Part shown: positions 7,711-15,797 of the stretch, one piece after another
Layout: every line of letters begins with the position of its first letter
How positions within the stretch are numbered: the stretch's first letter is position 1
NCBI GenBank assembly: GCA_902769585.1
Contig: CACXPT010000012.1
Span: forward strand, 1 to 32,430
Source of the DNA: an uncultured bacterium
GTDB lineage: Bacteria > Verrucomicrobiota > Kiritimatiellia > RFP12 > UBA1067
DNA length: 32,430 bases
Reading direction: 5' to 3'
Notes under the pieces: generated by a model
Seen by the model: only the letters and a program-made list of their open reading frames with translations
The model's database searches: none
Told to the model about the DNA's origin: nothing
Program-made: the position numbers and the translations under genes

Positions 7711-9438
7711 TTATTCCGACAGGGTTCTGGCAAGGCGGAAGCCAAGATAGTTGTTCACGTACGACGCGTAATCGAAACTCCGAAAACACGAAGTACAAGG
7801 GTTCGTTGAGTTTCGCCAGCCGCCGCCACGCTTCACCCTGAACTCCCCAGAGGCCGGTCCCACAGGATCCGTCACACCATCTGACAAGTTCGTCATCCTG
7901 TCCCGACACCTGTCCAGACACCACTCGGACACGTTTCCGTGCATGTCGTAGAGTTCCCAGGCGTTCTGCAGATACGAGCCGACAACCGTATGTCCCTCCG
8001 AATACCCACCTTTCCCATCCGGCACGTGCCGGACGAGATCCGCATCGGACTCCTTATTGCCACGCCCTTTCTGATTGAACACGAACCGTGCCAACACCTT
8101 CAAGTCGTTCTCCGTGTCGCCGCCGTTGTTGTATTTGCTCGTTGTCCCAGCCCGGCAGGCATACTCCCACTGCGCCTCCGTCGGCAGGTCAAAGTTGAGT
8201 CCCGTGCGCGCCTGTATCTTGCCGATGAACGTCGAAGAATCGACCTTCGGGGAAGCAGGCCAGTTATAGATCGAGTCGTCGCCGCGAATCTCGTTCCATG
8301 AAATATTTTCCACAGGCCGCATGTCACCTTTGGATTCAGACGGGTTCGCCCCTGTTACAAGCTTGTACTGCTTCTGCGTCACCTCGAACACACCGATGTA
8401 GAACGCCCTAGTTAGTGTCACCTCATACTTGCCGTCCATCATGAACTTGCCCGGCTCGATGCGGCGAAGTACAAGCTTCGTTGTCTTGTATACGTCCGTC
8501 CAGCCACCCTTCGGCTCGGCGGCGAGGTACGATACGGGATACTTGCTTGCGTTGGGTCCGCCGGAGAGATCGACGACGCAATAAAGCTGACTGCCGCCGC
8601 GAGGCGCGGCGGAAACGTTGGCGGCGGAACCACCGCCCTCCGCCGGAAGGACGGACTCCATCTGCTTGACGCGCTTTTCGGCGAGGGTTTTGCGCAGGCC
8701 GGAGATCGAGCCGTCGGCCAGCCCCTTCCGATAGAGAACCGCCGCATGCACCTTGAACGGCTCGTCGTCCTTCGCCGCGTAGTCCCACCAGTAGTTCGCC
8801 GCCTTCAGCGCGTCAAATCCCTTCGCAGAAGATGGGTCAAGCTCGTACTTCGCCGCCTCGTCGCCGGCCTTCGCGAAGATTTCGAGGGCCTTCGCCCAGT
8901 CGCCGAGGCCCGCGTGGCACTCCGCCAGACGGCGCTGGGCCGCCGCGTTCCCCGGCCTCGCCTTAGCCGCACTCTCCGCCGCTTCAAGTTCCTTGCGGCA
9001 CCTGATCGTCCGCTGCGCGTCGCGGAAGATGGCCAGCACCTTCGGCGCCTTGTCCGCCGCCACGCGCCGCATCTCTCCGTTGACCAACTCCACCACCACC
9101 TCCGGCGGCAGATCGGCGATCTCCTTGCGCATCCGCGCAAGCGCATCTGCAGCCGCATCGTAGTCTGCGCTGCGGGCATACAGCTTGAACGCGCCCTGCA
9201 GGAGCAGGTACTTGCCGGCTTCCGTTTCGGCCTCGTCCGCCATCGCCAGCTGCGCGGCGGCTACCTCGCCTGGCTTCTTCGTACCGGCATTCAGCGCGCG
9301 CACGTCGTCCGCCGTCAGGTCCTGCACAAGCTTCTGCGCCTGGACCAGTTCTTCCTTCGTGGGCATCGCGCACACGGCGAGACCGCACATGATGGCTACC
9401 GTCAGGACGGCCAGTCGGTTTATTCCTGTACTCTTCAT
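7711..9438 (-). CDS. Secreted TPR-like/SUMF1 protein A
   Basis: 575 aa. A signal peptide (about 1-24) is followed by MPTKEELVQAQKLVQDL and an alanine-rich helical region to about residue 265 that resembles TPR repeats (LAECHAGLGDWAKALEIFAKAGD). The C-terminal SUMF1/formylglycine-generating-enzyme-fold domain spans about 310-572: AFYIGVFEVTQKQY, LPTEAQWEYACRAGT, YDMHGNVSEWCLD, RVKRGGGWRN and GFRLART. Of the two catalytic Cys of true FGE, only the second seems present in GGGWRNSTNPCTSC (the first aligns to Asn), so a binding or structural role is more likely than sulfatase maturation. It is the third of three tandem paralogs. The N-terminal half is almost the same as in its neighbours, whereas the SUMF1 half is clearly different. 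The RBS AAGGAG precedes ATG 9438. Confidence 0.85.
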   Translation of the reverse strand: MKSTGINRLAVLTVAIMCGLAVCAMPTKEELVQAQKLVQDLTADDVRALNAGTKKPGEVAAAQLAMADEAETEAGKYLLLQGAFKLYARSADYDAAADALARMRKEIADLPPEVVVELVNGEMRRVAADKAPKVLAIFRDAQRTIRCRKELEAAESAAKARPGNAAAQRRLAECHAGLGDWAKALEIFAKAGDEAAKYELDPSSAKGFDALKAANYWWDYAAKDDEPFKVHAAVLYRKGLADGSISGLRKTLAEKRVKQMESVLPAEGGGSAANVSAAPRGGSQLYCVVDLSGGPNASKYPVSYLAAEPKGGWTDVYKTTKLVLRRIEPGKFMMDGKYEVTLTRAFYIGVFEVTQKQYKLVTGANPSESKGDMRPVENISWNEIRGDDSIYNWPASPKVDSSTFIGKIQARTGLNFDLPTEAQWEYACRAGTTSKYNNGGDTENDLKVLARFVFNQKGRGNKESDADLVRHVPDGKGGYSEGHTVVGSYLQNAWELYDMHGNVSEWCLDRCRDRMTNLSDGVTDPVGPASGEFRVKRGGGWRNSTNPCTSCFRSFDYASYVNNYLGFRLARTLSE

Positions 9439-9492
9439 TTCAGTCTCCTTAAATCTCGTTAAGTTCTCGCGTGGACCACCGCGTGGTAACTG

Positions 9493-11277
9493 TCACTTGC
9501 CGAGGTTGGGCAACTTGATGCCTCGTTCCTTCAAGAGGTCAGGACCGATGACAAGGCGGAAGGTTGTCCCCATTCCAAAAGACCACCCAGATGCTCCGCG
9601 GCATTTCCCATACCATGAAGCCTTGTCTTTTGAACCTCTAATCAAAGGTCGCCATTTCATGGCATCTGCGACAAATCGCAACGGATCCGTTTCCGATTCC
9701 TTGTATAGCAACAATCCTTTGCCGACCAACCCATCGGCAGGCGCCTTACCTGACCATCCCGTATTATCCAAAGTATCAAGAACAAACTCGCGTCCATTAC
9801 CCAACATATCATAAATTCCCCAATCATTAGGTGCCTTTGTTCCAACCGTCATTGGAGGGAGCGCATAAAATCTCCCTGCTTTCATCTTGAATTTTTCTGC
9901 AATTCTCTTGTAATCTTCATACGTAACCATGATCTGGCCTTCTCCAGATTTGTCGCCATCCCGCCACTTGATGTACGGGTTATCGGGTTTGCCACCATTG
10001 GCGTTTAAGGCATATTCCCACTCAGCCTCGGTTGGAAGGCGGAATACATATCCTTTCGGCAAATATGCCTTTCGCCTATGGTTCAACCAGTCGCAAAACA
10101 AAAGGACCTCTTTGAAAGAGATATCGTTCATGGGGGCATTGTTTCCACCATACATCTCCTTTTCGTCTGATGTTCGTGTGTTACGCGAGTATTGCGACCA
10201 GACACCGCGTGTCACCTGGTACTTCCCAATCCAGAACGGACGCGTAATCGTGACCTTGTGCTTGAATTCGGGCGACTGGTCGAAACCCGAACAGCCCATT
10301 TCGAATGCCCCTGCCGGGCATGGCACGAAATCCAACGTCACGCCTGTCGCCAGCTTGACGGATATCTCCTTTCCGTTTGAGGCGGGCGCAGCTGGGGCAG
10401 CAACCTCGGCGGTTTTCTGTTCCTCGTTCTCGCTTGTTGAGGCGGAAGCGACGCTTCCCCGAACAGATGCCTCGTCCGCCGCAGGAATAACCGGCTCCAT
10501 CTGCTTGAGCCGCTTCTCGGCGAGGCTCTTGCGAAGGCCGGAGATCGAACCATCGGCAAGCCCCTTCCGATAGAGATCGGCCGCATGCACCTTGAACGGC
10601 TCGTCGTCCTTCGCTTGGTACTCCCACCAGTAGTTCGCCGCCTTTAGCGCGTCATACCCTTTCGCGGAAGAGGGATCAAGTTCGTACTTCGCCGCCTCGT
10701 CGCCGATCTTCGCGAAGACCTCCAGCGCCTTAGTCCAATCGCCAAGGCCGGCGTGGCACTCCGCCAGCTGACGCTGTGCCGCCTTGTCTCCCGGTCTTGC
10801 CTTGGCGGCTGTCTCCGCCGCCGCCAGCTCTTTGCGGCACTTGATCGTCCGCTGCGCGTCGCGGAATATGGCCAGCACCTTCGGCGCCTTGTCCGCCGCC
10901 ACGCGACGCATCTCGCCGTTCACAAGCTCCACCACAACCTCCGGCGGCAGGTCGGCAATCTCCTTGCGCATCCGCGCAAGCGCGTCCGCCGCCGCGTCGT
11001 AGTCCGCGCTGCGGGCGTACAGCTTGAACGCCCCCTGCAGGAGCAGGTACTTGCCGGCTTCCGTTTCGGCCTCGCCTGCCAGCGCCATCTGCGCGGCGGC
11101 CACCTCGCCGGGCTTCTTCGTCCCGGCGTTCAGCGCACGCACGTCGTCCGCCGTCAGGTCCTGCACAAGCTTTTGCGCCTGGACCAGTTCATTCTTTGTG
11201 GGCATCGCAGATGCCATGAAGGCACACGCAAAAGTTAACGGCGCAATCGCCAGTCGCTTCATTCCTGCCGTATTCAT
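9493..11277 (-). CDS. Secreted TPR-like/SUMF1 protein B
   Basis: 594 aa from ATG 11277, chosen because AAGGAAG lies about 8 nt upstream and MNTAGMKRLAI aligns with the start of protein A; the frame is open to 11304. Layout: signal peptide (to about MASA), constant helical region (PTKNELVQAQKL ... LAEKRLKQMEPV), an Ala/Ser/Glu-rich linker, then a SUMF1-fold domain (VTLDFVPCPAGAFEMG, RPFWIGKYQVTRGVW, RLPTEAEWEYALNA, WGIYDMLGNGREFVLD, TTFRLVIGPDLL). The Cys pair of active FGE is not seen. The tail is ERGIKLPNLGK. It lies 54 bp upstream of protein A and 10-40 bp after protein C, so all three are probably one transcript. Function unknown; secreted, possibly a surface binding or scaffold protein. 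Confidence 0.85.
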   Translation of the reverse strand: MNTAGMKRLAIAPLTFACAFMASAMPTKNELVQAQKLVQDLTADDVRALNAGTKKPGEVAAAQMALAGEAETEAGKYLLLQGAFKLYARSADYDAAADALARMRKEIADLPPEVVVELVNGEMRRVAADKAPKVLAIFRDAQRTIKCRKELAAAETAAKARPGDKAAQRQLAECHAGLGDWTKALEVFAKIGDEAAKYELDPSSAKGYDALKAANYWWEYQAKDDEPFKVHAADLYRKGLADGSISGLRKSLAEKRLKQMEPVIPAADEASVRGSVASASTSENEEQKTAEVAAPAAPASNGKEISVKLATGVTLDFVPCPAGAFEMGCSGFDQSPEFKHKVTITRPFWIGKYQVTRGVWSQYSRNTRTSDEKEMYGGNNAPMNDISFKEVLLFCDWLNHRRKAYLPKGYVFRLPTEAEWEYALNANGGKPDNPYIKWRDGDKSGEGQIMVTYEDYKRIAEKFKMKAGRFYALPPMTVGTKAPNDWGIYDMLGNGREFVLDTLDNTGWSGKAPADGLVGKGLLLYKESETDPLRFVADAMKWRPLIRGSKDKASWYGKCRGASGWSFGMGTTFRLVIGPDLLKERGIKLPNLGK

Positions 11278-11314
11278 CTGCTCGTCTTCCTTGAGTGTTA
11301 ACAATATGGGAAAG

Positions 11315-13135
11315 TTACTTTATGCCGCGCTCTTTCAACAGGTCGGGGCCGATGACGAGGCGGAAGGTCAATGGCAGACCTGGTTTTTGCGACAGTTTTA
11401 TCTTGCTCTTCCCGAACCAGGATCCTGCAAACGCACGATAATCAGTATCCGATGTTCCCCTCATGATAGCACAAGCTTTCTTGGCATCTACGCAAATGCG
11501 AACGGGATCAGTCTCGCTCTTTTCGTAGAGCAAGCTTCCGACAAGAATAGGAGCATGCTGTCTTTTCGCATGGGTCCAGCCTGTATCGTCTAGCGTGTCC
11601 AACACGAATTCCCGTCCATTACCGAGCATATCGTAAATTCCCCAGTCGTTAGGAAGTTTTGTCCCTACGGTCAAAGAGGGGATTGCCCCCCACTTGCCGA
11701 TCTTTGATGCTCTTGCGCCTAGAATCTTCTCATAGTCCGCCCACGTGACCATGATCTGGGACCTGACGGACTCATCACCATCCCGCCATTTGATGTATGG
11801 ATTTCCCGGTTTGCCGCCATTTGCATACAAGGCATATTCCCATTCGGCTTCGGTAGGCAGACGGATCACATATCCCTTCGGCAGAACAGACTTTCTGTAT
11901 TTGCTCAACCAATCTGTGAACCCCACAACCTCGTTATAAGATGGATAAAGGGACTTGGCCGCTTTAAGCCCTCCGCATTCATCCAACATTGTTTCACCTT
12001 CACCAGTACGATGTCTGCTGCTCTCATTTGTGTGGTACAGGTTCCATGCCGCCCGTGTCACCTGATACTTCCCGATCCAGAATGGACGTGTAATCGTGAC
12101 CTTATGCTTGAATTGAGGCGACTGGTCGAAGTCGTCGCAGCCCATCTCAAACGAACCGGCCGGACACGGTACGAAGTCCATCGTCACGCCCGTCGCCAGC
12201 TTGACCGAGATTTCCTTCCCGTTTGAGGCAGACACGGCAGGGGCGGCTACCTCAGAGGTTTTCTCGCTAGCCGAAGCGGTTGGAGCGCCACCGCCGCGAG
12301 GCGCGGCGGAAACGTTGGCGGCGGCACCATCGCCCTCCGCCGGAATGGCGGACTCCATCTGCTTGACGCGCTTCTCCGCGAGCGTCTTGCGCAGGCCAGA
12401 GATGGAGCCGTCGGCAAGGCCCGTCCTGTATAGAACAGCCGCATGCACCTTGAACGGTTCGTCGTCCTTCGCCTGGTACTCCCACCAGTAGTTCGCCGCC
12501 TTGAGGAGGTCGTATCCCTTCGCGGACGAAGGATCAAGCTCGTACTTCGCCGCCTCGTCGCCGGCCTTCGCGAAAATCTCCAGCGCCTTGGGCCAGTCGC
12601 CGAGGCCCGCATGGCATTCCGCCAGGCGGCGCTGGGCCGCTGCGTTCCCCGGCCTCGCCTTAGCCGCACTCTCCGCCGCTTCAAGTTCCTTGCGGCACTT
12701 GATCGTCCGCTGCGCGTCGCGGAATAAGGCCAGCACCTTCGGCGCCTTCTCCGCCGCCACGCGCCGCATTTCGCTGTTCACAAGCTCCACCACAACCTCC
12801 GGCGGCAGGTCGGCGATCTCCTTGCGCATCCGCGCGAGCGCGTCCGCCGCCGCATCGTAGTCCGCGCTGCGGGCGTACAGCTTGAACGCGCCTTGCAGGA
12901 GCAGGTACTTGCCAGCCTCCGTCTCGGCCTCGTCAGCCATCGCCAGCTGCGCGGCGGCCACCTCGCCGGGCTTCTTCGTCCCGGCGTTCAGCGCGCGCAC
13001 GTCGTCTGCCGTCAGGTCCTCGACAAGCTTCTGCGCCTGGACCAGTTCTTCTTTCGTTGGCATCGCGAATGCGGCAAGGCCACACGCGAAGGCGACCGTC
13101 GCGACCGCCAAACTGCTCTTTCCTGCTTTCATCAT
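11315..13135 (-). CDS. Secreted TPR-like/SUMF1 protein C (first of the triplet)
   Basis: 606 aa from ATG 13135, which has AGGAG 9 nt upstream; the frame is open further to 13267 but that part lies in the leader. It has a signal peptide (KSSLAVATVAFACGLAAFA), the constant helical half (PTKEELVQAQKLVEDL ... LAEKRVKQMESAIPAEG), a linker with ANVSAAPRGG that is shared with protein A but not B, and a SUMF1-fold domain close to that of B (FVPCPAGSFEMGCDDF, RPFWIGKYQVTRAAW, RLPTEAEWEYALYA, WGIYDMLGNGREFVLD). It ends at ERGIK, without the LPNLGK tail of B. As the promoter-proximal gene it is preceded by a 165-nt leader. No FGE catalytic Cys pair is visible. Function unknown. Confidence 0.85.
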   Translation of the reverse strand: MMKAGKSSLAVATVAFACGLAAFAMPTKEELVQAQKLVEDLTADDVRALNAGTKKPGEVAAAQLAMADEAETEAGKYLLLQGAFKLYARSADYDAAADALARMRKEIADLPPEVVVELVNSEMRRVAAEKAPKVLALFRDAQRTIKCRKELEAAESAAKARPGNAAAQRRLAECHAGLGDWPKALEIFAKAGDEAAKYELDPSSAKGYDLLKAANYWWEYQAKDDEPFKVHAAVLYRTGLADGSISGLRKTLAEKRVKQMESAIPAEGDGAAANVSAAPRGGGAPTASASEKTSEVAAPAVSASNGKEISVKLATGVTMDFVPCPAGSFEMGCDDFDQSPQFKHKVTITRPFWIGKYQVTRAAWNLYHTNESSRHRTGEGETMLDECGGLKAAKSLYPSYNEVVGFTDWLSKYRKSVLPKGYVIRLPTEAEWEYALYANGGKPGNPYIKWRDGDESVRSQIMVTWADYEKILGARASKIGKWGAIPSLTVGTKLPNDWGIYDMLGNGREFVLDTLDDTGWTHAKRQHAPILVGSLLYEKSETDPVRICVDAKKACAIMRGTSDTDYRAFAGSWFGKSKIKLSQKPGLPLTFRLVIGPDLLKERGIK

Positions 13136-13335
13136 CTCTTGCATCTCCTGTAACAAAAAAGTTCCCGTACGGTTCTCTTCCGAGGCGACTGGTATGCCCA
13201 AAGGGGAACACGAACGGGAACATATCCATGCGAGCAGATATGCTCTCGCCGCCGCACGCCCTTGCAAGATTACCAGTCTTTCGGAAGAAGTGCGTCAACG
13301 CGACAGATTTTACCATATCCCCGTTGACGGGTCAA
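13136..13335 (-). promoter_or_regulatory. Promoter and leader of the SUMF1 triplet
   Basis: On the minus strand TTGACC (13330-13335), 17-bp spacer, TAAAAT (13307-13312) preceded by TGG. Transcription would start near 13300, leaving about 165 nt of untranslated leader before ATG 13135. I saw no strong terminator or known riboswitch in the leader. This block is most of the longest gap between genes (13136-13426). Confidence 0.65.
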
Positions 13336-13426
13336 TGTACTGCCGACGCCGCGCCCCTTCGGGCATCCAGCCGCCATGATGTTAAACGCATCCCGTCCGC
13401 GCCGATGACAGCGACGACGAAAAATT

Positions 13427-14035
13427 CTACTCGGCATACTCCGCCTCGAGAGAGGCGACCATGCGGTTGATGCGCGTCTTGACCTGCGCGACCACGTTGC
13501 GCGATACGCCGAAGGCGGAAGTGACCTCGTCGATGGGCCGCCCCTCCAGCGCGTATGCCCGATAGATTTCCCGCGACTGGCGGGAAAGCGCCGTCTTGGT
13601 GAGCGCATGCTCGACGGCGGCCTCGTGGCGGGCGAGCCGCCATTTGGCGTCAAGCAGTGCCGCCGCCTCGGGCGGCAACGTGGCGATGGCTTCGTCGGGA
13701 ACCGCGTCAAGCGGCACGCATGCCGCGCGGGCCTGCACCTTGCGCCACCTGCTGACAAGCTCGTTGCGGACGAGCGTGGCGAGATAGCAGCGGAAACGTC
13801 CGGCATCGGCACGGTACCGGCCTCCGCGCAATATGGCGACAAGCCGCAGAAAGATGTCCTGGGTCACGTCTTCCGACTCCGCCGACGGCGTTCCCTGCAG
13901 TTCGGCGAACCTGCGAATGGCTGGCGCATAGAGGTTGAAGAGCCGCACCCATGCGGCCTCGTCAGTCCGTTGGCCCGTCGCCTCCACGGCAATGCGCGCA
14001 AGCAGAGTCACGGGGGTGTCGGGAAATGTGCCCAC
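13427..14035 (-). CDS. ECF-type RNA polymerase sigma factor
   Basis: 202 aa from GTG 14035. Region 2 is LFNLYAPAIRRFAEL ... EDVTQDIFLRLVAIL with FRCYLATLVRNELVSRWRK. Region 4 is LSRQSREIYRAYALEGRPIDEVTSAFGVSRNVVAQVKTRI, a helix-turn-helix for the -35 element. There is no region 1 or 3, as in ECF sigma factors. GTG 14035 lies 1 nt after the TGA of the kinase gene and has AAGGA about 8 nt upstream. A longer frame from ATG 14089 would overlap the kinase by 53 nt and is less likely. Coupling to a Ser/Thr kinase is known for several ECF groups, in which phosphorylation of the sigma factor replaces an anti-sigma factor. No anti-sigma gene is nearby, which fits that scheme. Target genes are unknown; the SUMF1 genes are next downstream. 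Confidence 0.88.
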   Translation of the reverse strand: MGTFPDTPVTLLARIAVEATGQRTDEAAWVRLFNLYAPAIRRFAELQGTPSAESEDVTQDIFLRLVAILRGGRYRADAGRFRCYLATLVRNELVSRWRKVQARAACVPLDAVPDEAIATLPPEAAALLDAKWRLARHEAAVEHALTKTALSRQSREIYRAYALEGRPIDEVTSAFGVSRNVVAQVKTRINRMVASLEAEYAE

Positions 14036-14036
14036 C

Positions 14037-15089
14037 TCATTTTCCTTCCATGGCGGCAGGAAGCGCAAACAGGTTTTCCGTGCTGACATCTTCCTGCACG
14101 GCGGCTTGCTTGGGCTTGCGCAGGAAAAGCACGACGGCGGCGGCAGCCATCACCAGCACGACCGCCACCGCGGCAATCCACAAGAGACGGCGCTTGCGTG
14201 GCGGTTTCTCCCTGACAACAGTGCTTGCGGCAGAAACAGCAACAGGCGATGTGTCCGTCCCTGCGGACGAAAGCAACCTGGAGAAAGGCTCCAGCATAAT
14301 TGGACGGTCGTTCGGATTCTCCGCGAGCAGGCGCGAAAGGAGCTGCCTCCATCGACCATCGAACGGTTCCAGCAAGCCCCAGATGTTGGGACGGTTCTCG
14401 AACCACACCCCCGTCAGCAACCTGAAGAAGACGATGCCGAGCGAATAGGCGTCGGAGGCGGCAGTTGCGTCCTCTCCGCGCTTCACCTCTGGCGCCATGT
14501 AGCCTGCTGTCCCCATGATGAGTGTGCCTGTCGTCGCCTCGCCGGAGACGATCGTCCTGTCCAGATGCAGATCCTTGCGCAGCTGGCCGCTGCAGAAGCG
14601 CGAGACGCCGAAGTCGCTCAGCACCACTCCACCGCGCGCATCAAGCAGGATGTTGTTCAGCTTGATGTCTCGATGGACTATGCCTGCGTTGTGGATGTAG
14701 TCGAGCGCGGATGCGAGCTGGCCGAACCAGCGCGCGAGATGCTCCTCGTCCGCGCTCCCGTCCTCGACGTCTGCCAAAGTGTACGGCTCGCCATCCTTGT
14801 AGAGAACGAGATCCATCACGAAGAAGATCGTCTGCGTGGCGGAATCCACGTCCAGGTCGAACACGCGCACCAGGCTTGGATGATGCAGACGGGCCAGAAT
14901 GCGGCCTTCGGCAAGGAAGCGCTCCTGGAGCAACTGTACGTGTCCATGGTCAAGCGTGAACGTCTTCAGCGCGTAGTGGACGCCCAGCTTCTCGTGGACG
15001 ACTTCGTACACCGCCCCCATCCCGCCTTGTCCGAGGAGGCGAACGATGCGGTATACCCCGATCCGGGCATCTGGAGGGAACACTGTCAT
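14037..15089 (-). CDS. Membrane-anchored Hanks-type Ser/Thr protein kinase
   Basis: 350 aa from ATG 15089; a TTG at 15095, abutting the stop of the lipoprotein gene, is an alternative start. The kinase domain (about 10-270) is complete: GQGGMGAVYEV loop, YALKTF lysine, HRDIKLNNILLD catalytic loop, LSDFGVSRF magnesium loop, GTAGYMAPE activation-segment end and a DAYSLGIVFFRLLTG helix. A basic PPRKRR stretch and one membrane span (LLWIAAVAVVLVMAAAAVVL, about 307-327) follow, then a short outside tail of about 25 residues. With so small an outer part, sensing probably comes from partner proteins such as the lipoprotein and TPR protein encoded upstream. The gene overlaps or abuts both neighbours and is very likely co-translated with the sigma factor, its best candidate substrate. 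Confidence 0.9.
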   Translation of the reverse strand: MTVFPPDARIGVYRIVRLLGQGGMGAVYEVVHEKLGVHYALKTFTLDHGHVQLLQERFLAEGRILARLHHPSLVRVFDLDVDSATQTIFFVMDLVLYKDGEPYTLADVEDGSADEEHLARWFGQLASALDYIHNAGIVHRDIKLNNILLDARGGVVLSDFGVSRFCSGQLRKDLHLDRTIVSGEATTGTLIMGTAGYMAPEVKRGEDATAASDAYSLGIVFFRLLTGVWFENRPNIWGLLEPFDGRWRQLLSRLLAENPNDRPIMLEPFSRLLSSAGTDTSPVAVSAASTVVREKPPRKRRLLWIAAVAVVLVMAAAAVVLFLRKPKQAAVQEDVSTENLFALPAAMEGK

Positions 15090-15095
15090 CGGCAA

Positions 15096-15797
15096 TCAGT
15101 GAGCGTGTTGAGCTAGGAATGCGGTTGCGGACGCCATCGCACGGTCCGTGAGGGCTGTCAGGCACCAGTTCTGCATGTATGTGAACGTGTTTTCTGTGTA
15201 GCCGGAGAGCCCCACGAAGAAGAGCGGCGAGAACACCAGGTCCTCGTACTTCTGGCTATAGTCCTCGTGGAAAAGCACGCGCCCCGTCTTGCTGTCGTAG
15301 ATCTTCAGCTTGGCTGTCCAGTTCTGGACGGAATACTCCGTCGTCAGCAGCGAGCAGAACATCCACGCGAACTCGGCGGCCGTCTCGGAGGAGGACACGA
15401 ACGGCCCCTCGAACGTGACGTCCACCGTGTAGTCGGCCGGAGTTGCGCGCATGAGGAACCCGTTCTCCTCGAGCGTAGCCTGCGCCCGTATGCGGTACGC
15501 CTCGTTCGCGCGCGTCTGCGGAATCAGCGTCTCGGTCGTCGCCGTCTCGTAGTGTCCGCCATACCAGCCGCCACGCCGCCGCCCGCGACGCCCGTACCAG
15601 CCGCGATCCACGTAGACAGTCTCGTAGCCGTAGACCGGGATGTATTCCGTCAGTATCGCCGCGAAACCGCTCAGCGAGACCTTGATGTCGCGGCCTTCCG
15701 GCGCGCGCGTCATCTGCGAGACAGGCATCTCTGTCTGGCTAATCGTGAAGCATCCCGCCAGCAGCAGCGCGGACGCGATTACGGTCGTCTTTCTCAT
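15096..15797 (-). CDS. Putative lipoprotein of the kinase/sigma operon
   Basis: 233 aa. MRKTTVIASALLLAGC gives a lipobox with Cys16, so the mature protein is probably lipid-anchored in the envelope. A Tyr/Arg/Gly-rich patch WYGRRGRRRGGWYGGHY lies near residues 68-84. The rest looks like a compact alpha/beta domain (YRIRAQATLEENGFLMR, YTVDVTFEGPF, WTAKLKIYDSKTGRVLFHEDY). I do not recognise the family. ATG 15797 overlaps the stop of the upstream TPR gene (ATGA), and the next gene starts within a few bases of its stop, so it belongs to the kinase/sigma operon. A sensor or partner role for the kinase is inferred only from position. Confidence 0.75.
   Translation of the reverse strand: MRKTTVIASALLLAGCFTISQTEMPVSQMTRAPEGRDIKVSLSGFAAILTEYIPVYGYETVYVDRGWYGRRGRRRGGWYGGHYETATTETLIPQTRANEAYRIRAQATLEENGFLMRATPADYTVDVTFEGPFVSSSETAAEFAWMFCSLLTTEYSVQNWTAKLKIYDSKTGRVLFHEDYSQKYEDLVFSPLFFVGLSGYTENTFTYMQNWCLTALTDRAMASATAFLAQHAH

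Noticed and set aside
7584..9438. Diversity-generating retroelement acting on SUMF1 protein A
   Set aside because: SUMF1 heads are typical targets of these elements and a hairpin lies downstream, but there is no reverse transcriptase gene and no template repeat in the window, and the paralogs differ over the whole domain rather than at adenine sites. A search of the full genome for a reverse transcriptase with a matching template would settle it.
13136..13267. N-terminal extension of SUMF1 protein C
   Set aside because: The extra 44 residues lie in the leader between promoter and ribosome site. The signal peptide and homology with A and B begin at about 13135.
13427..14089. Sigma factor starting at ATG 14089
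   Set aside because: It would overlap the kinase by 53 nt. GTG 14035 directly after the kinase stop has a good ribosome site and gives a normal ECF start.
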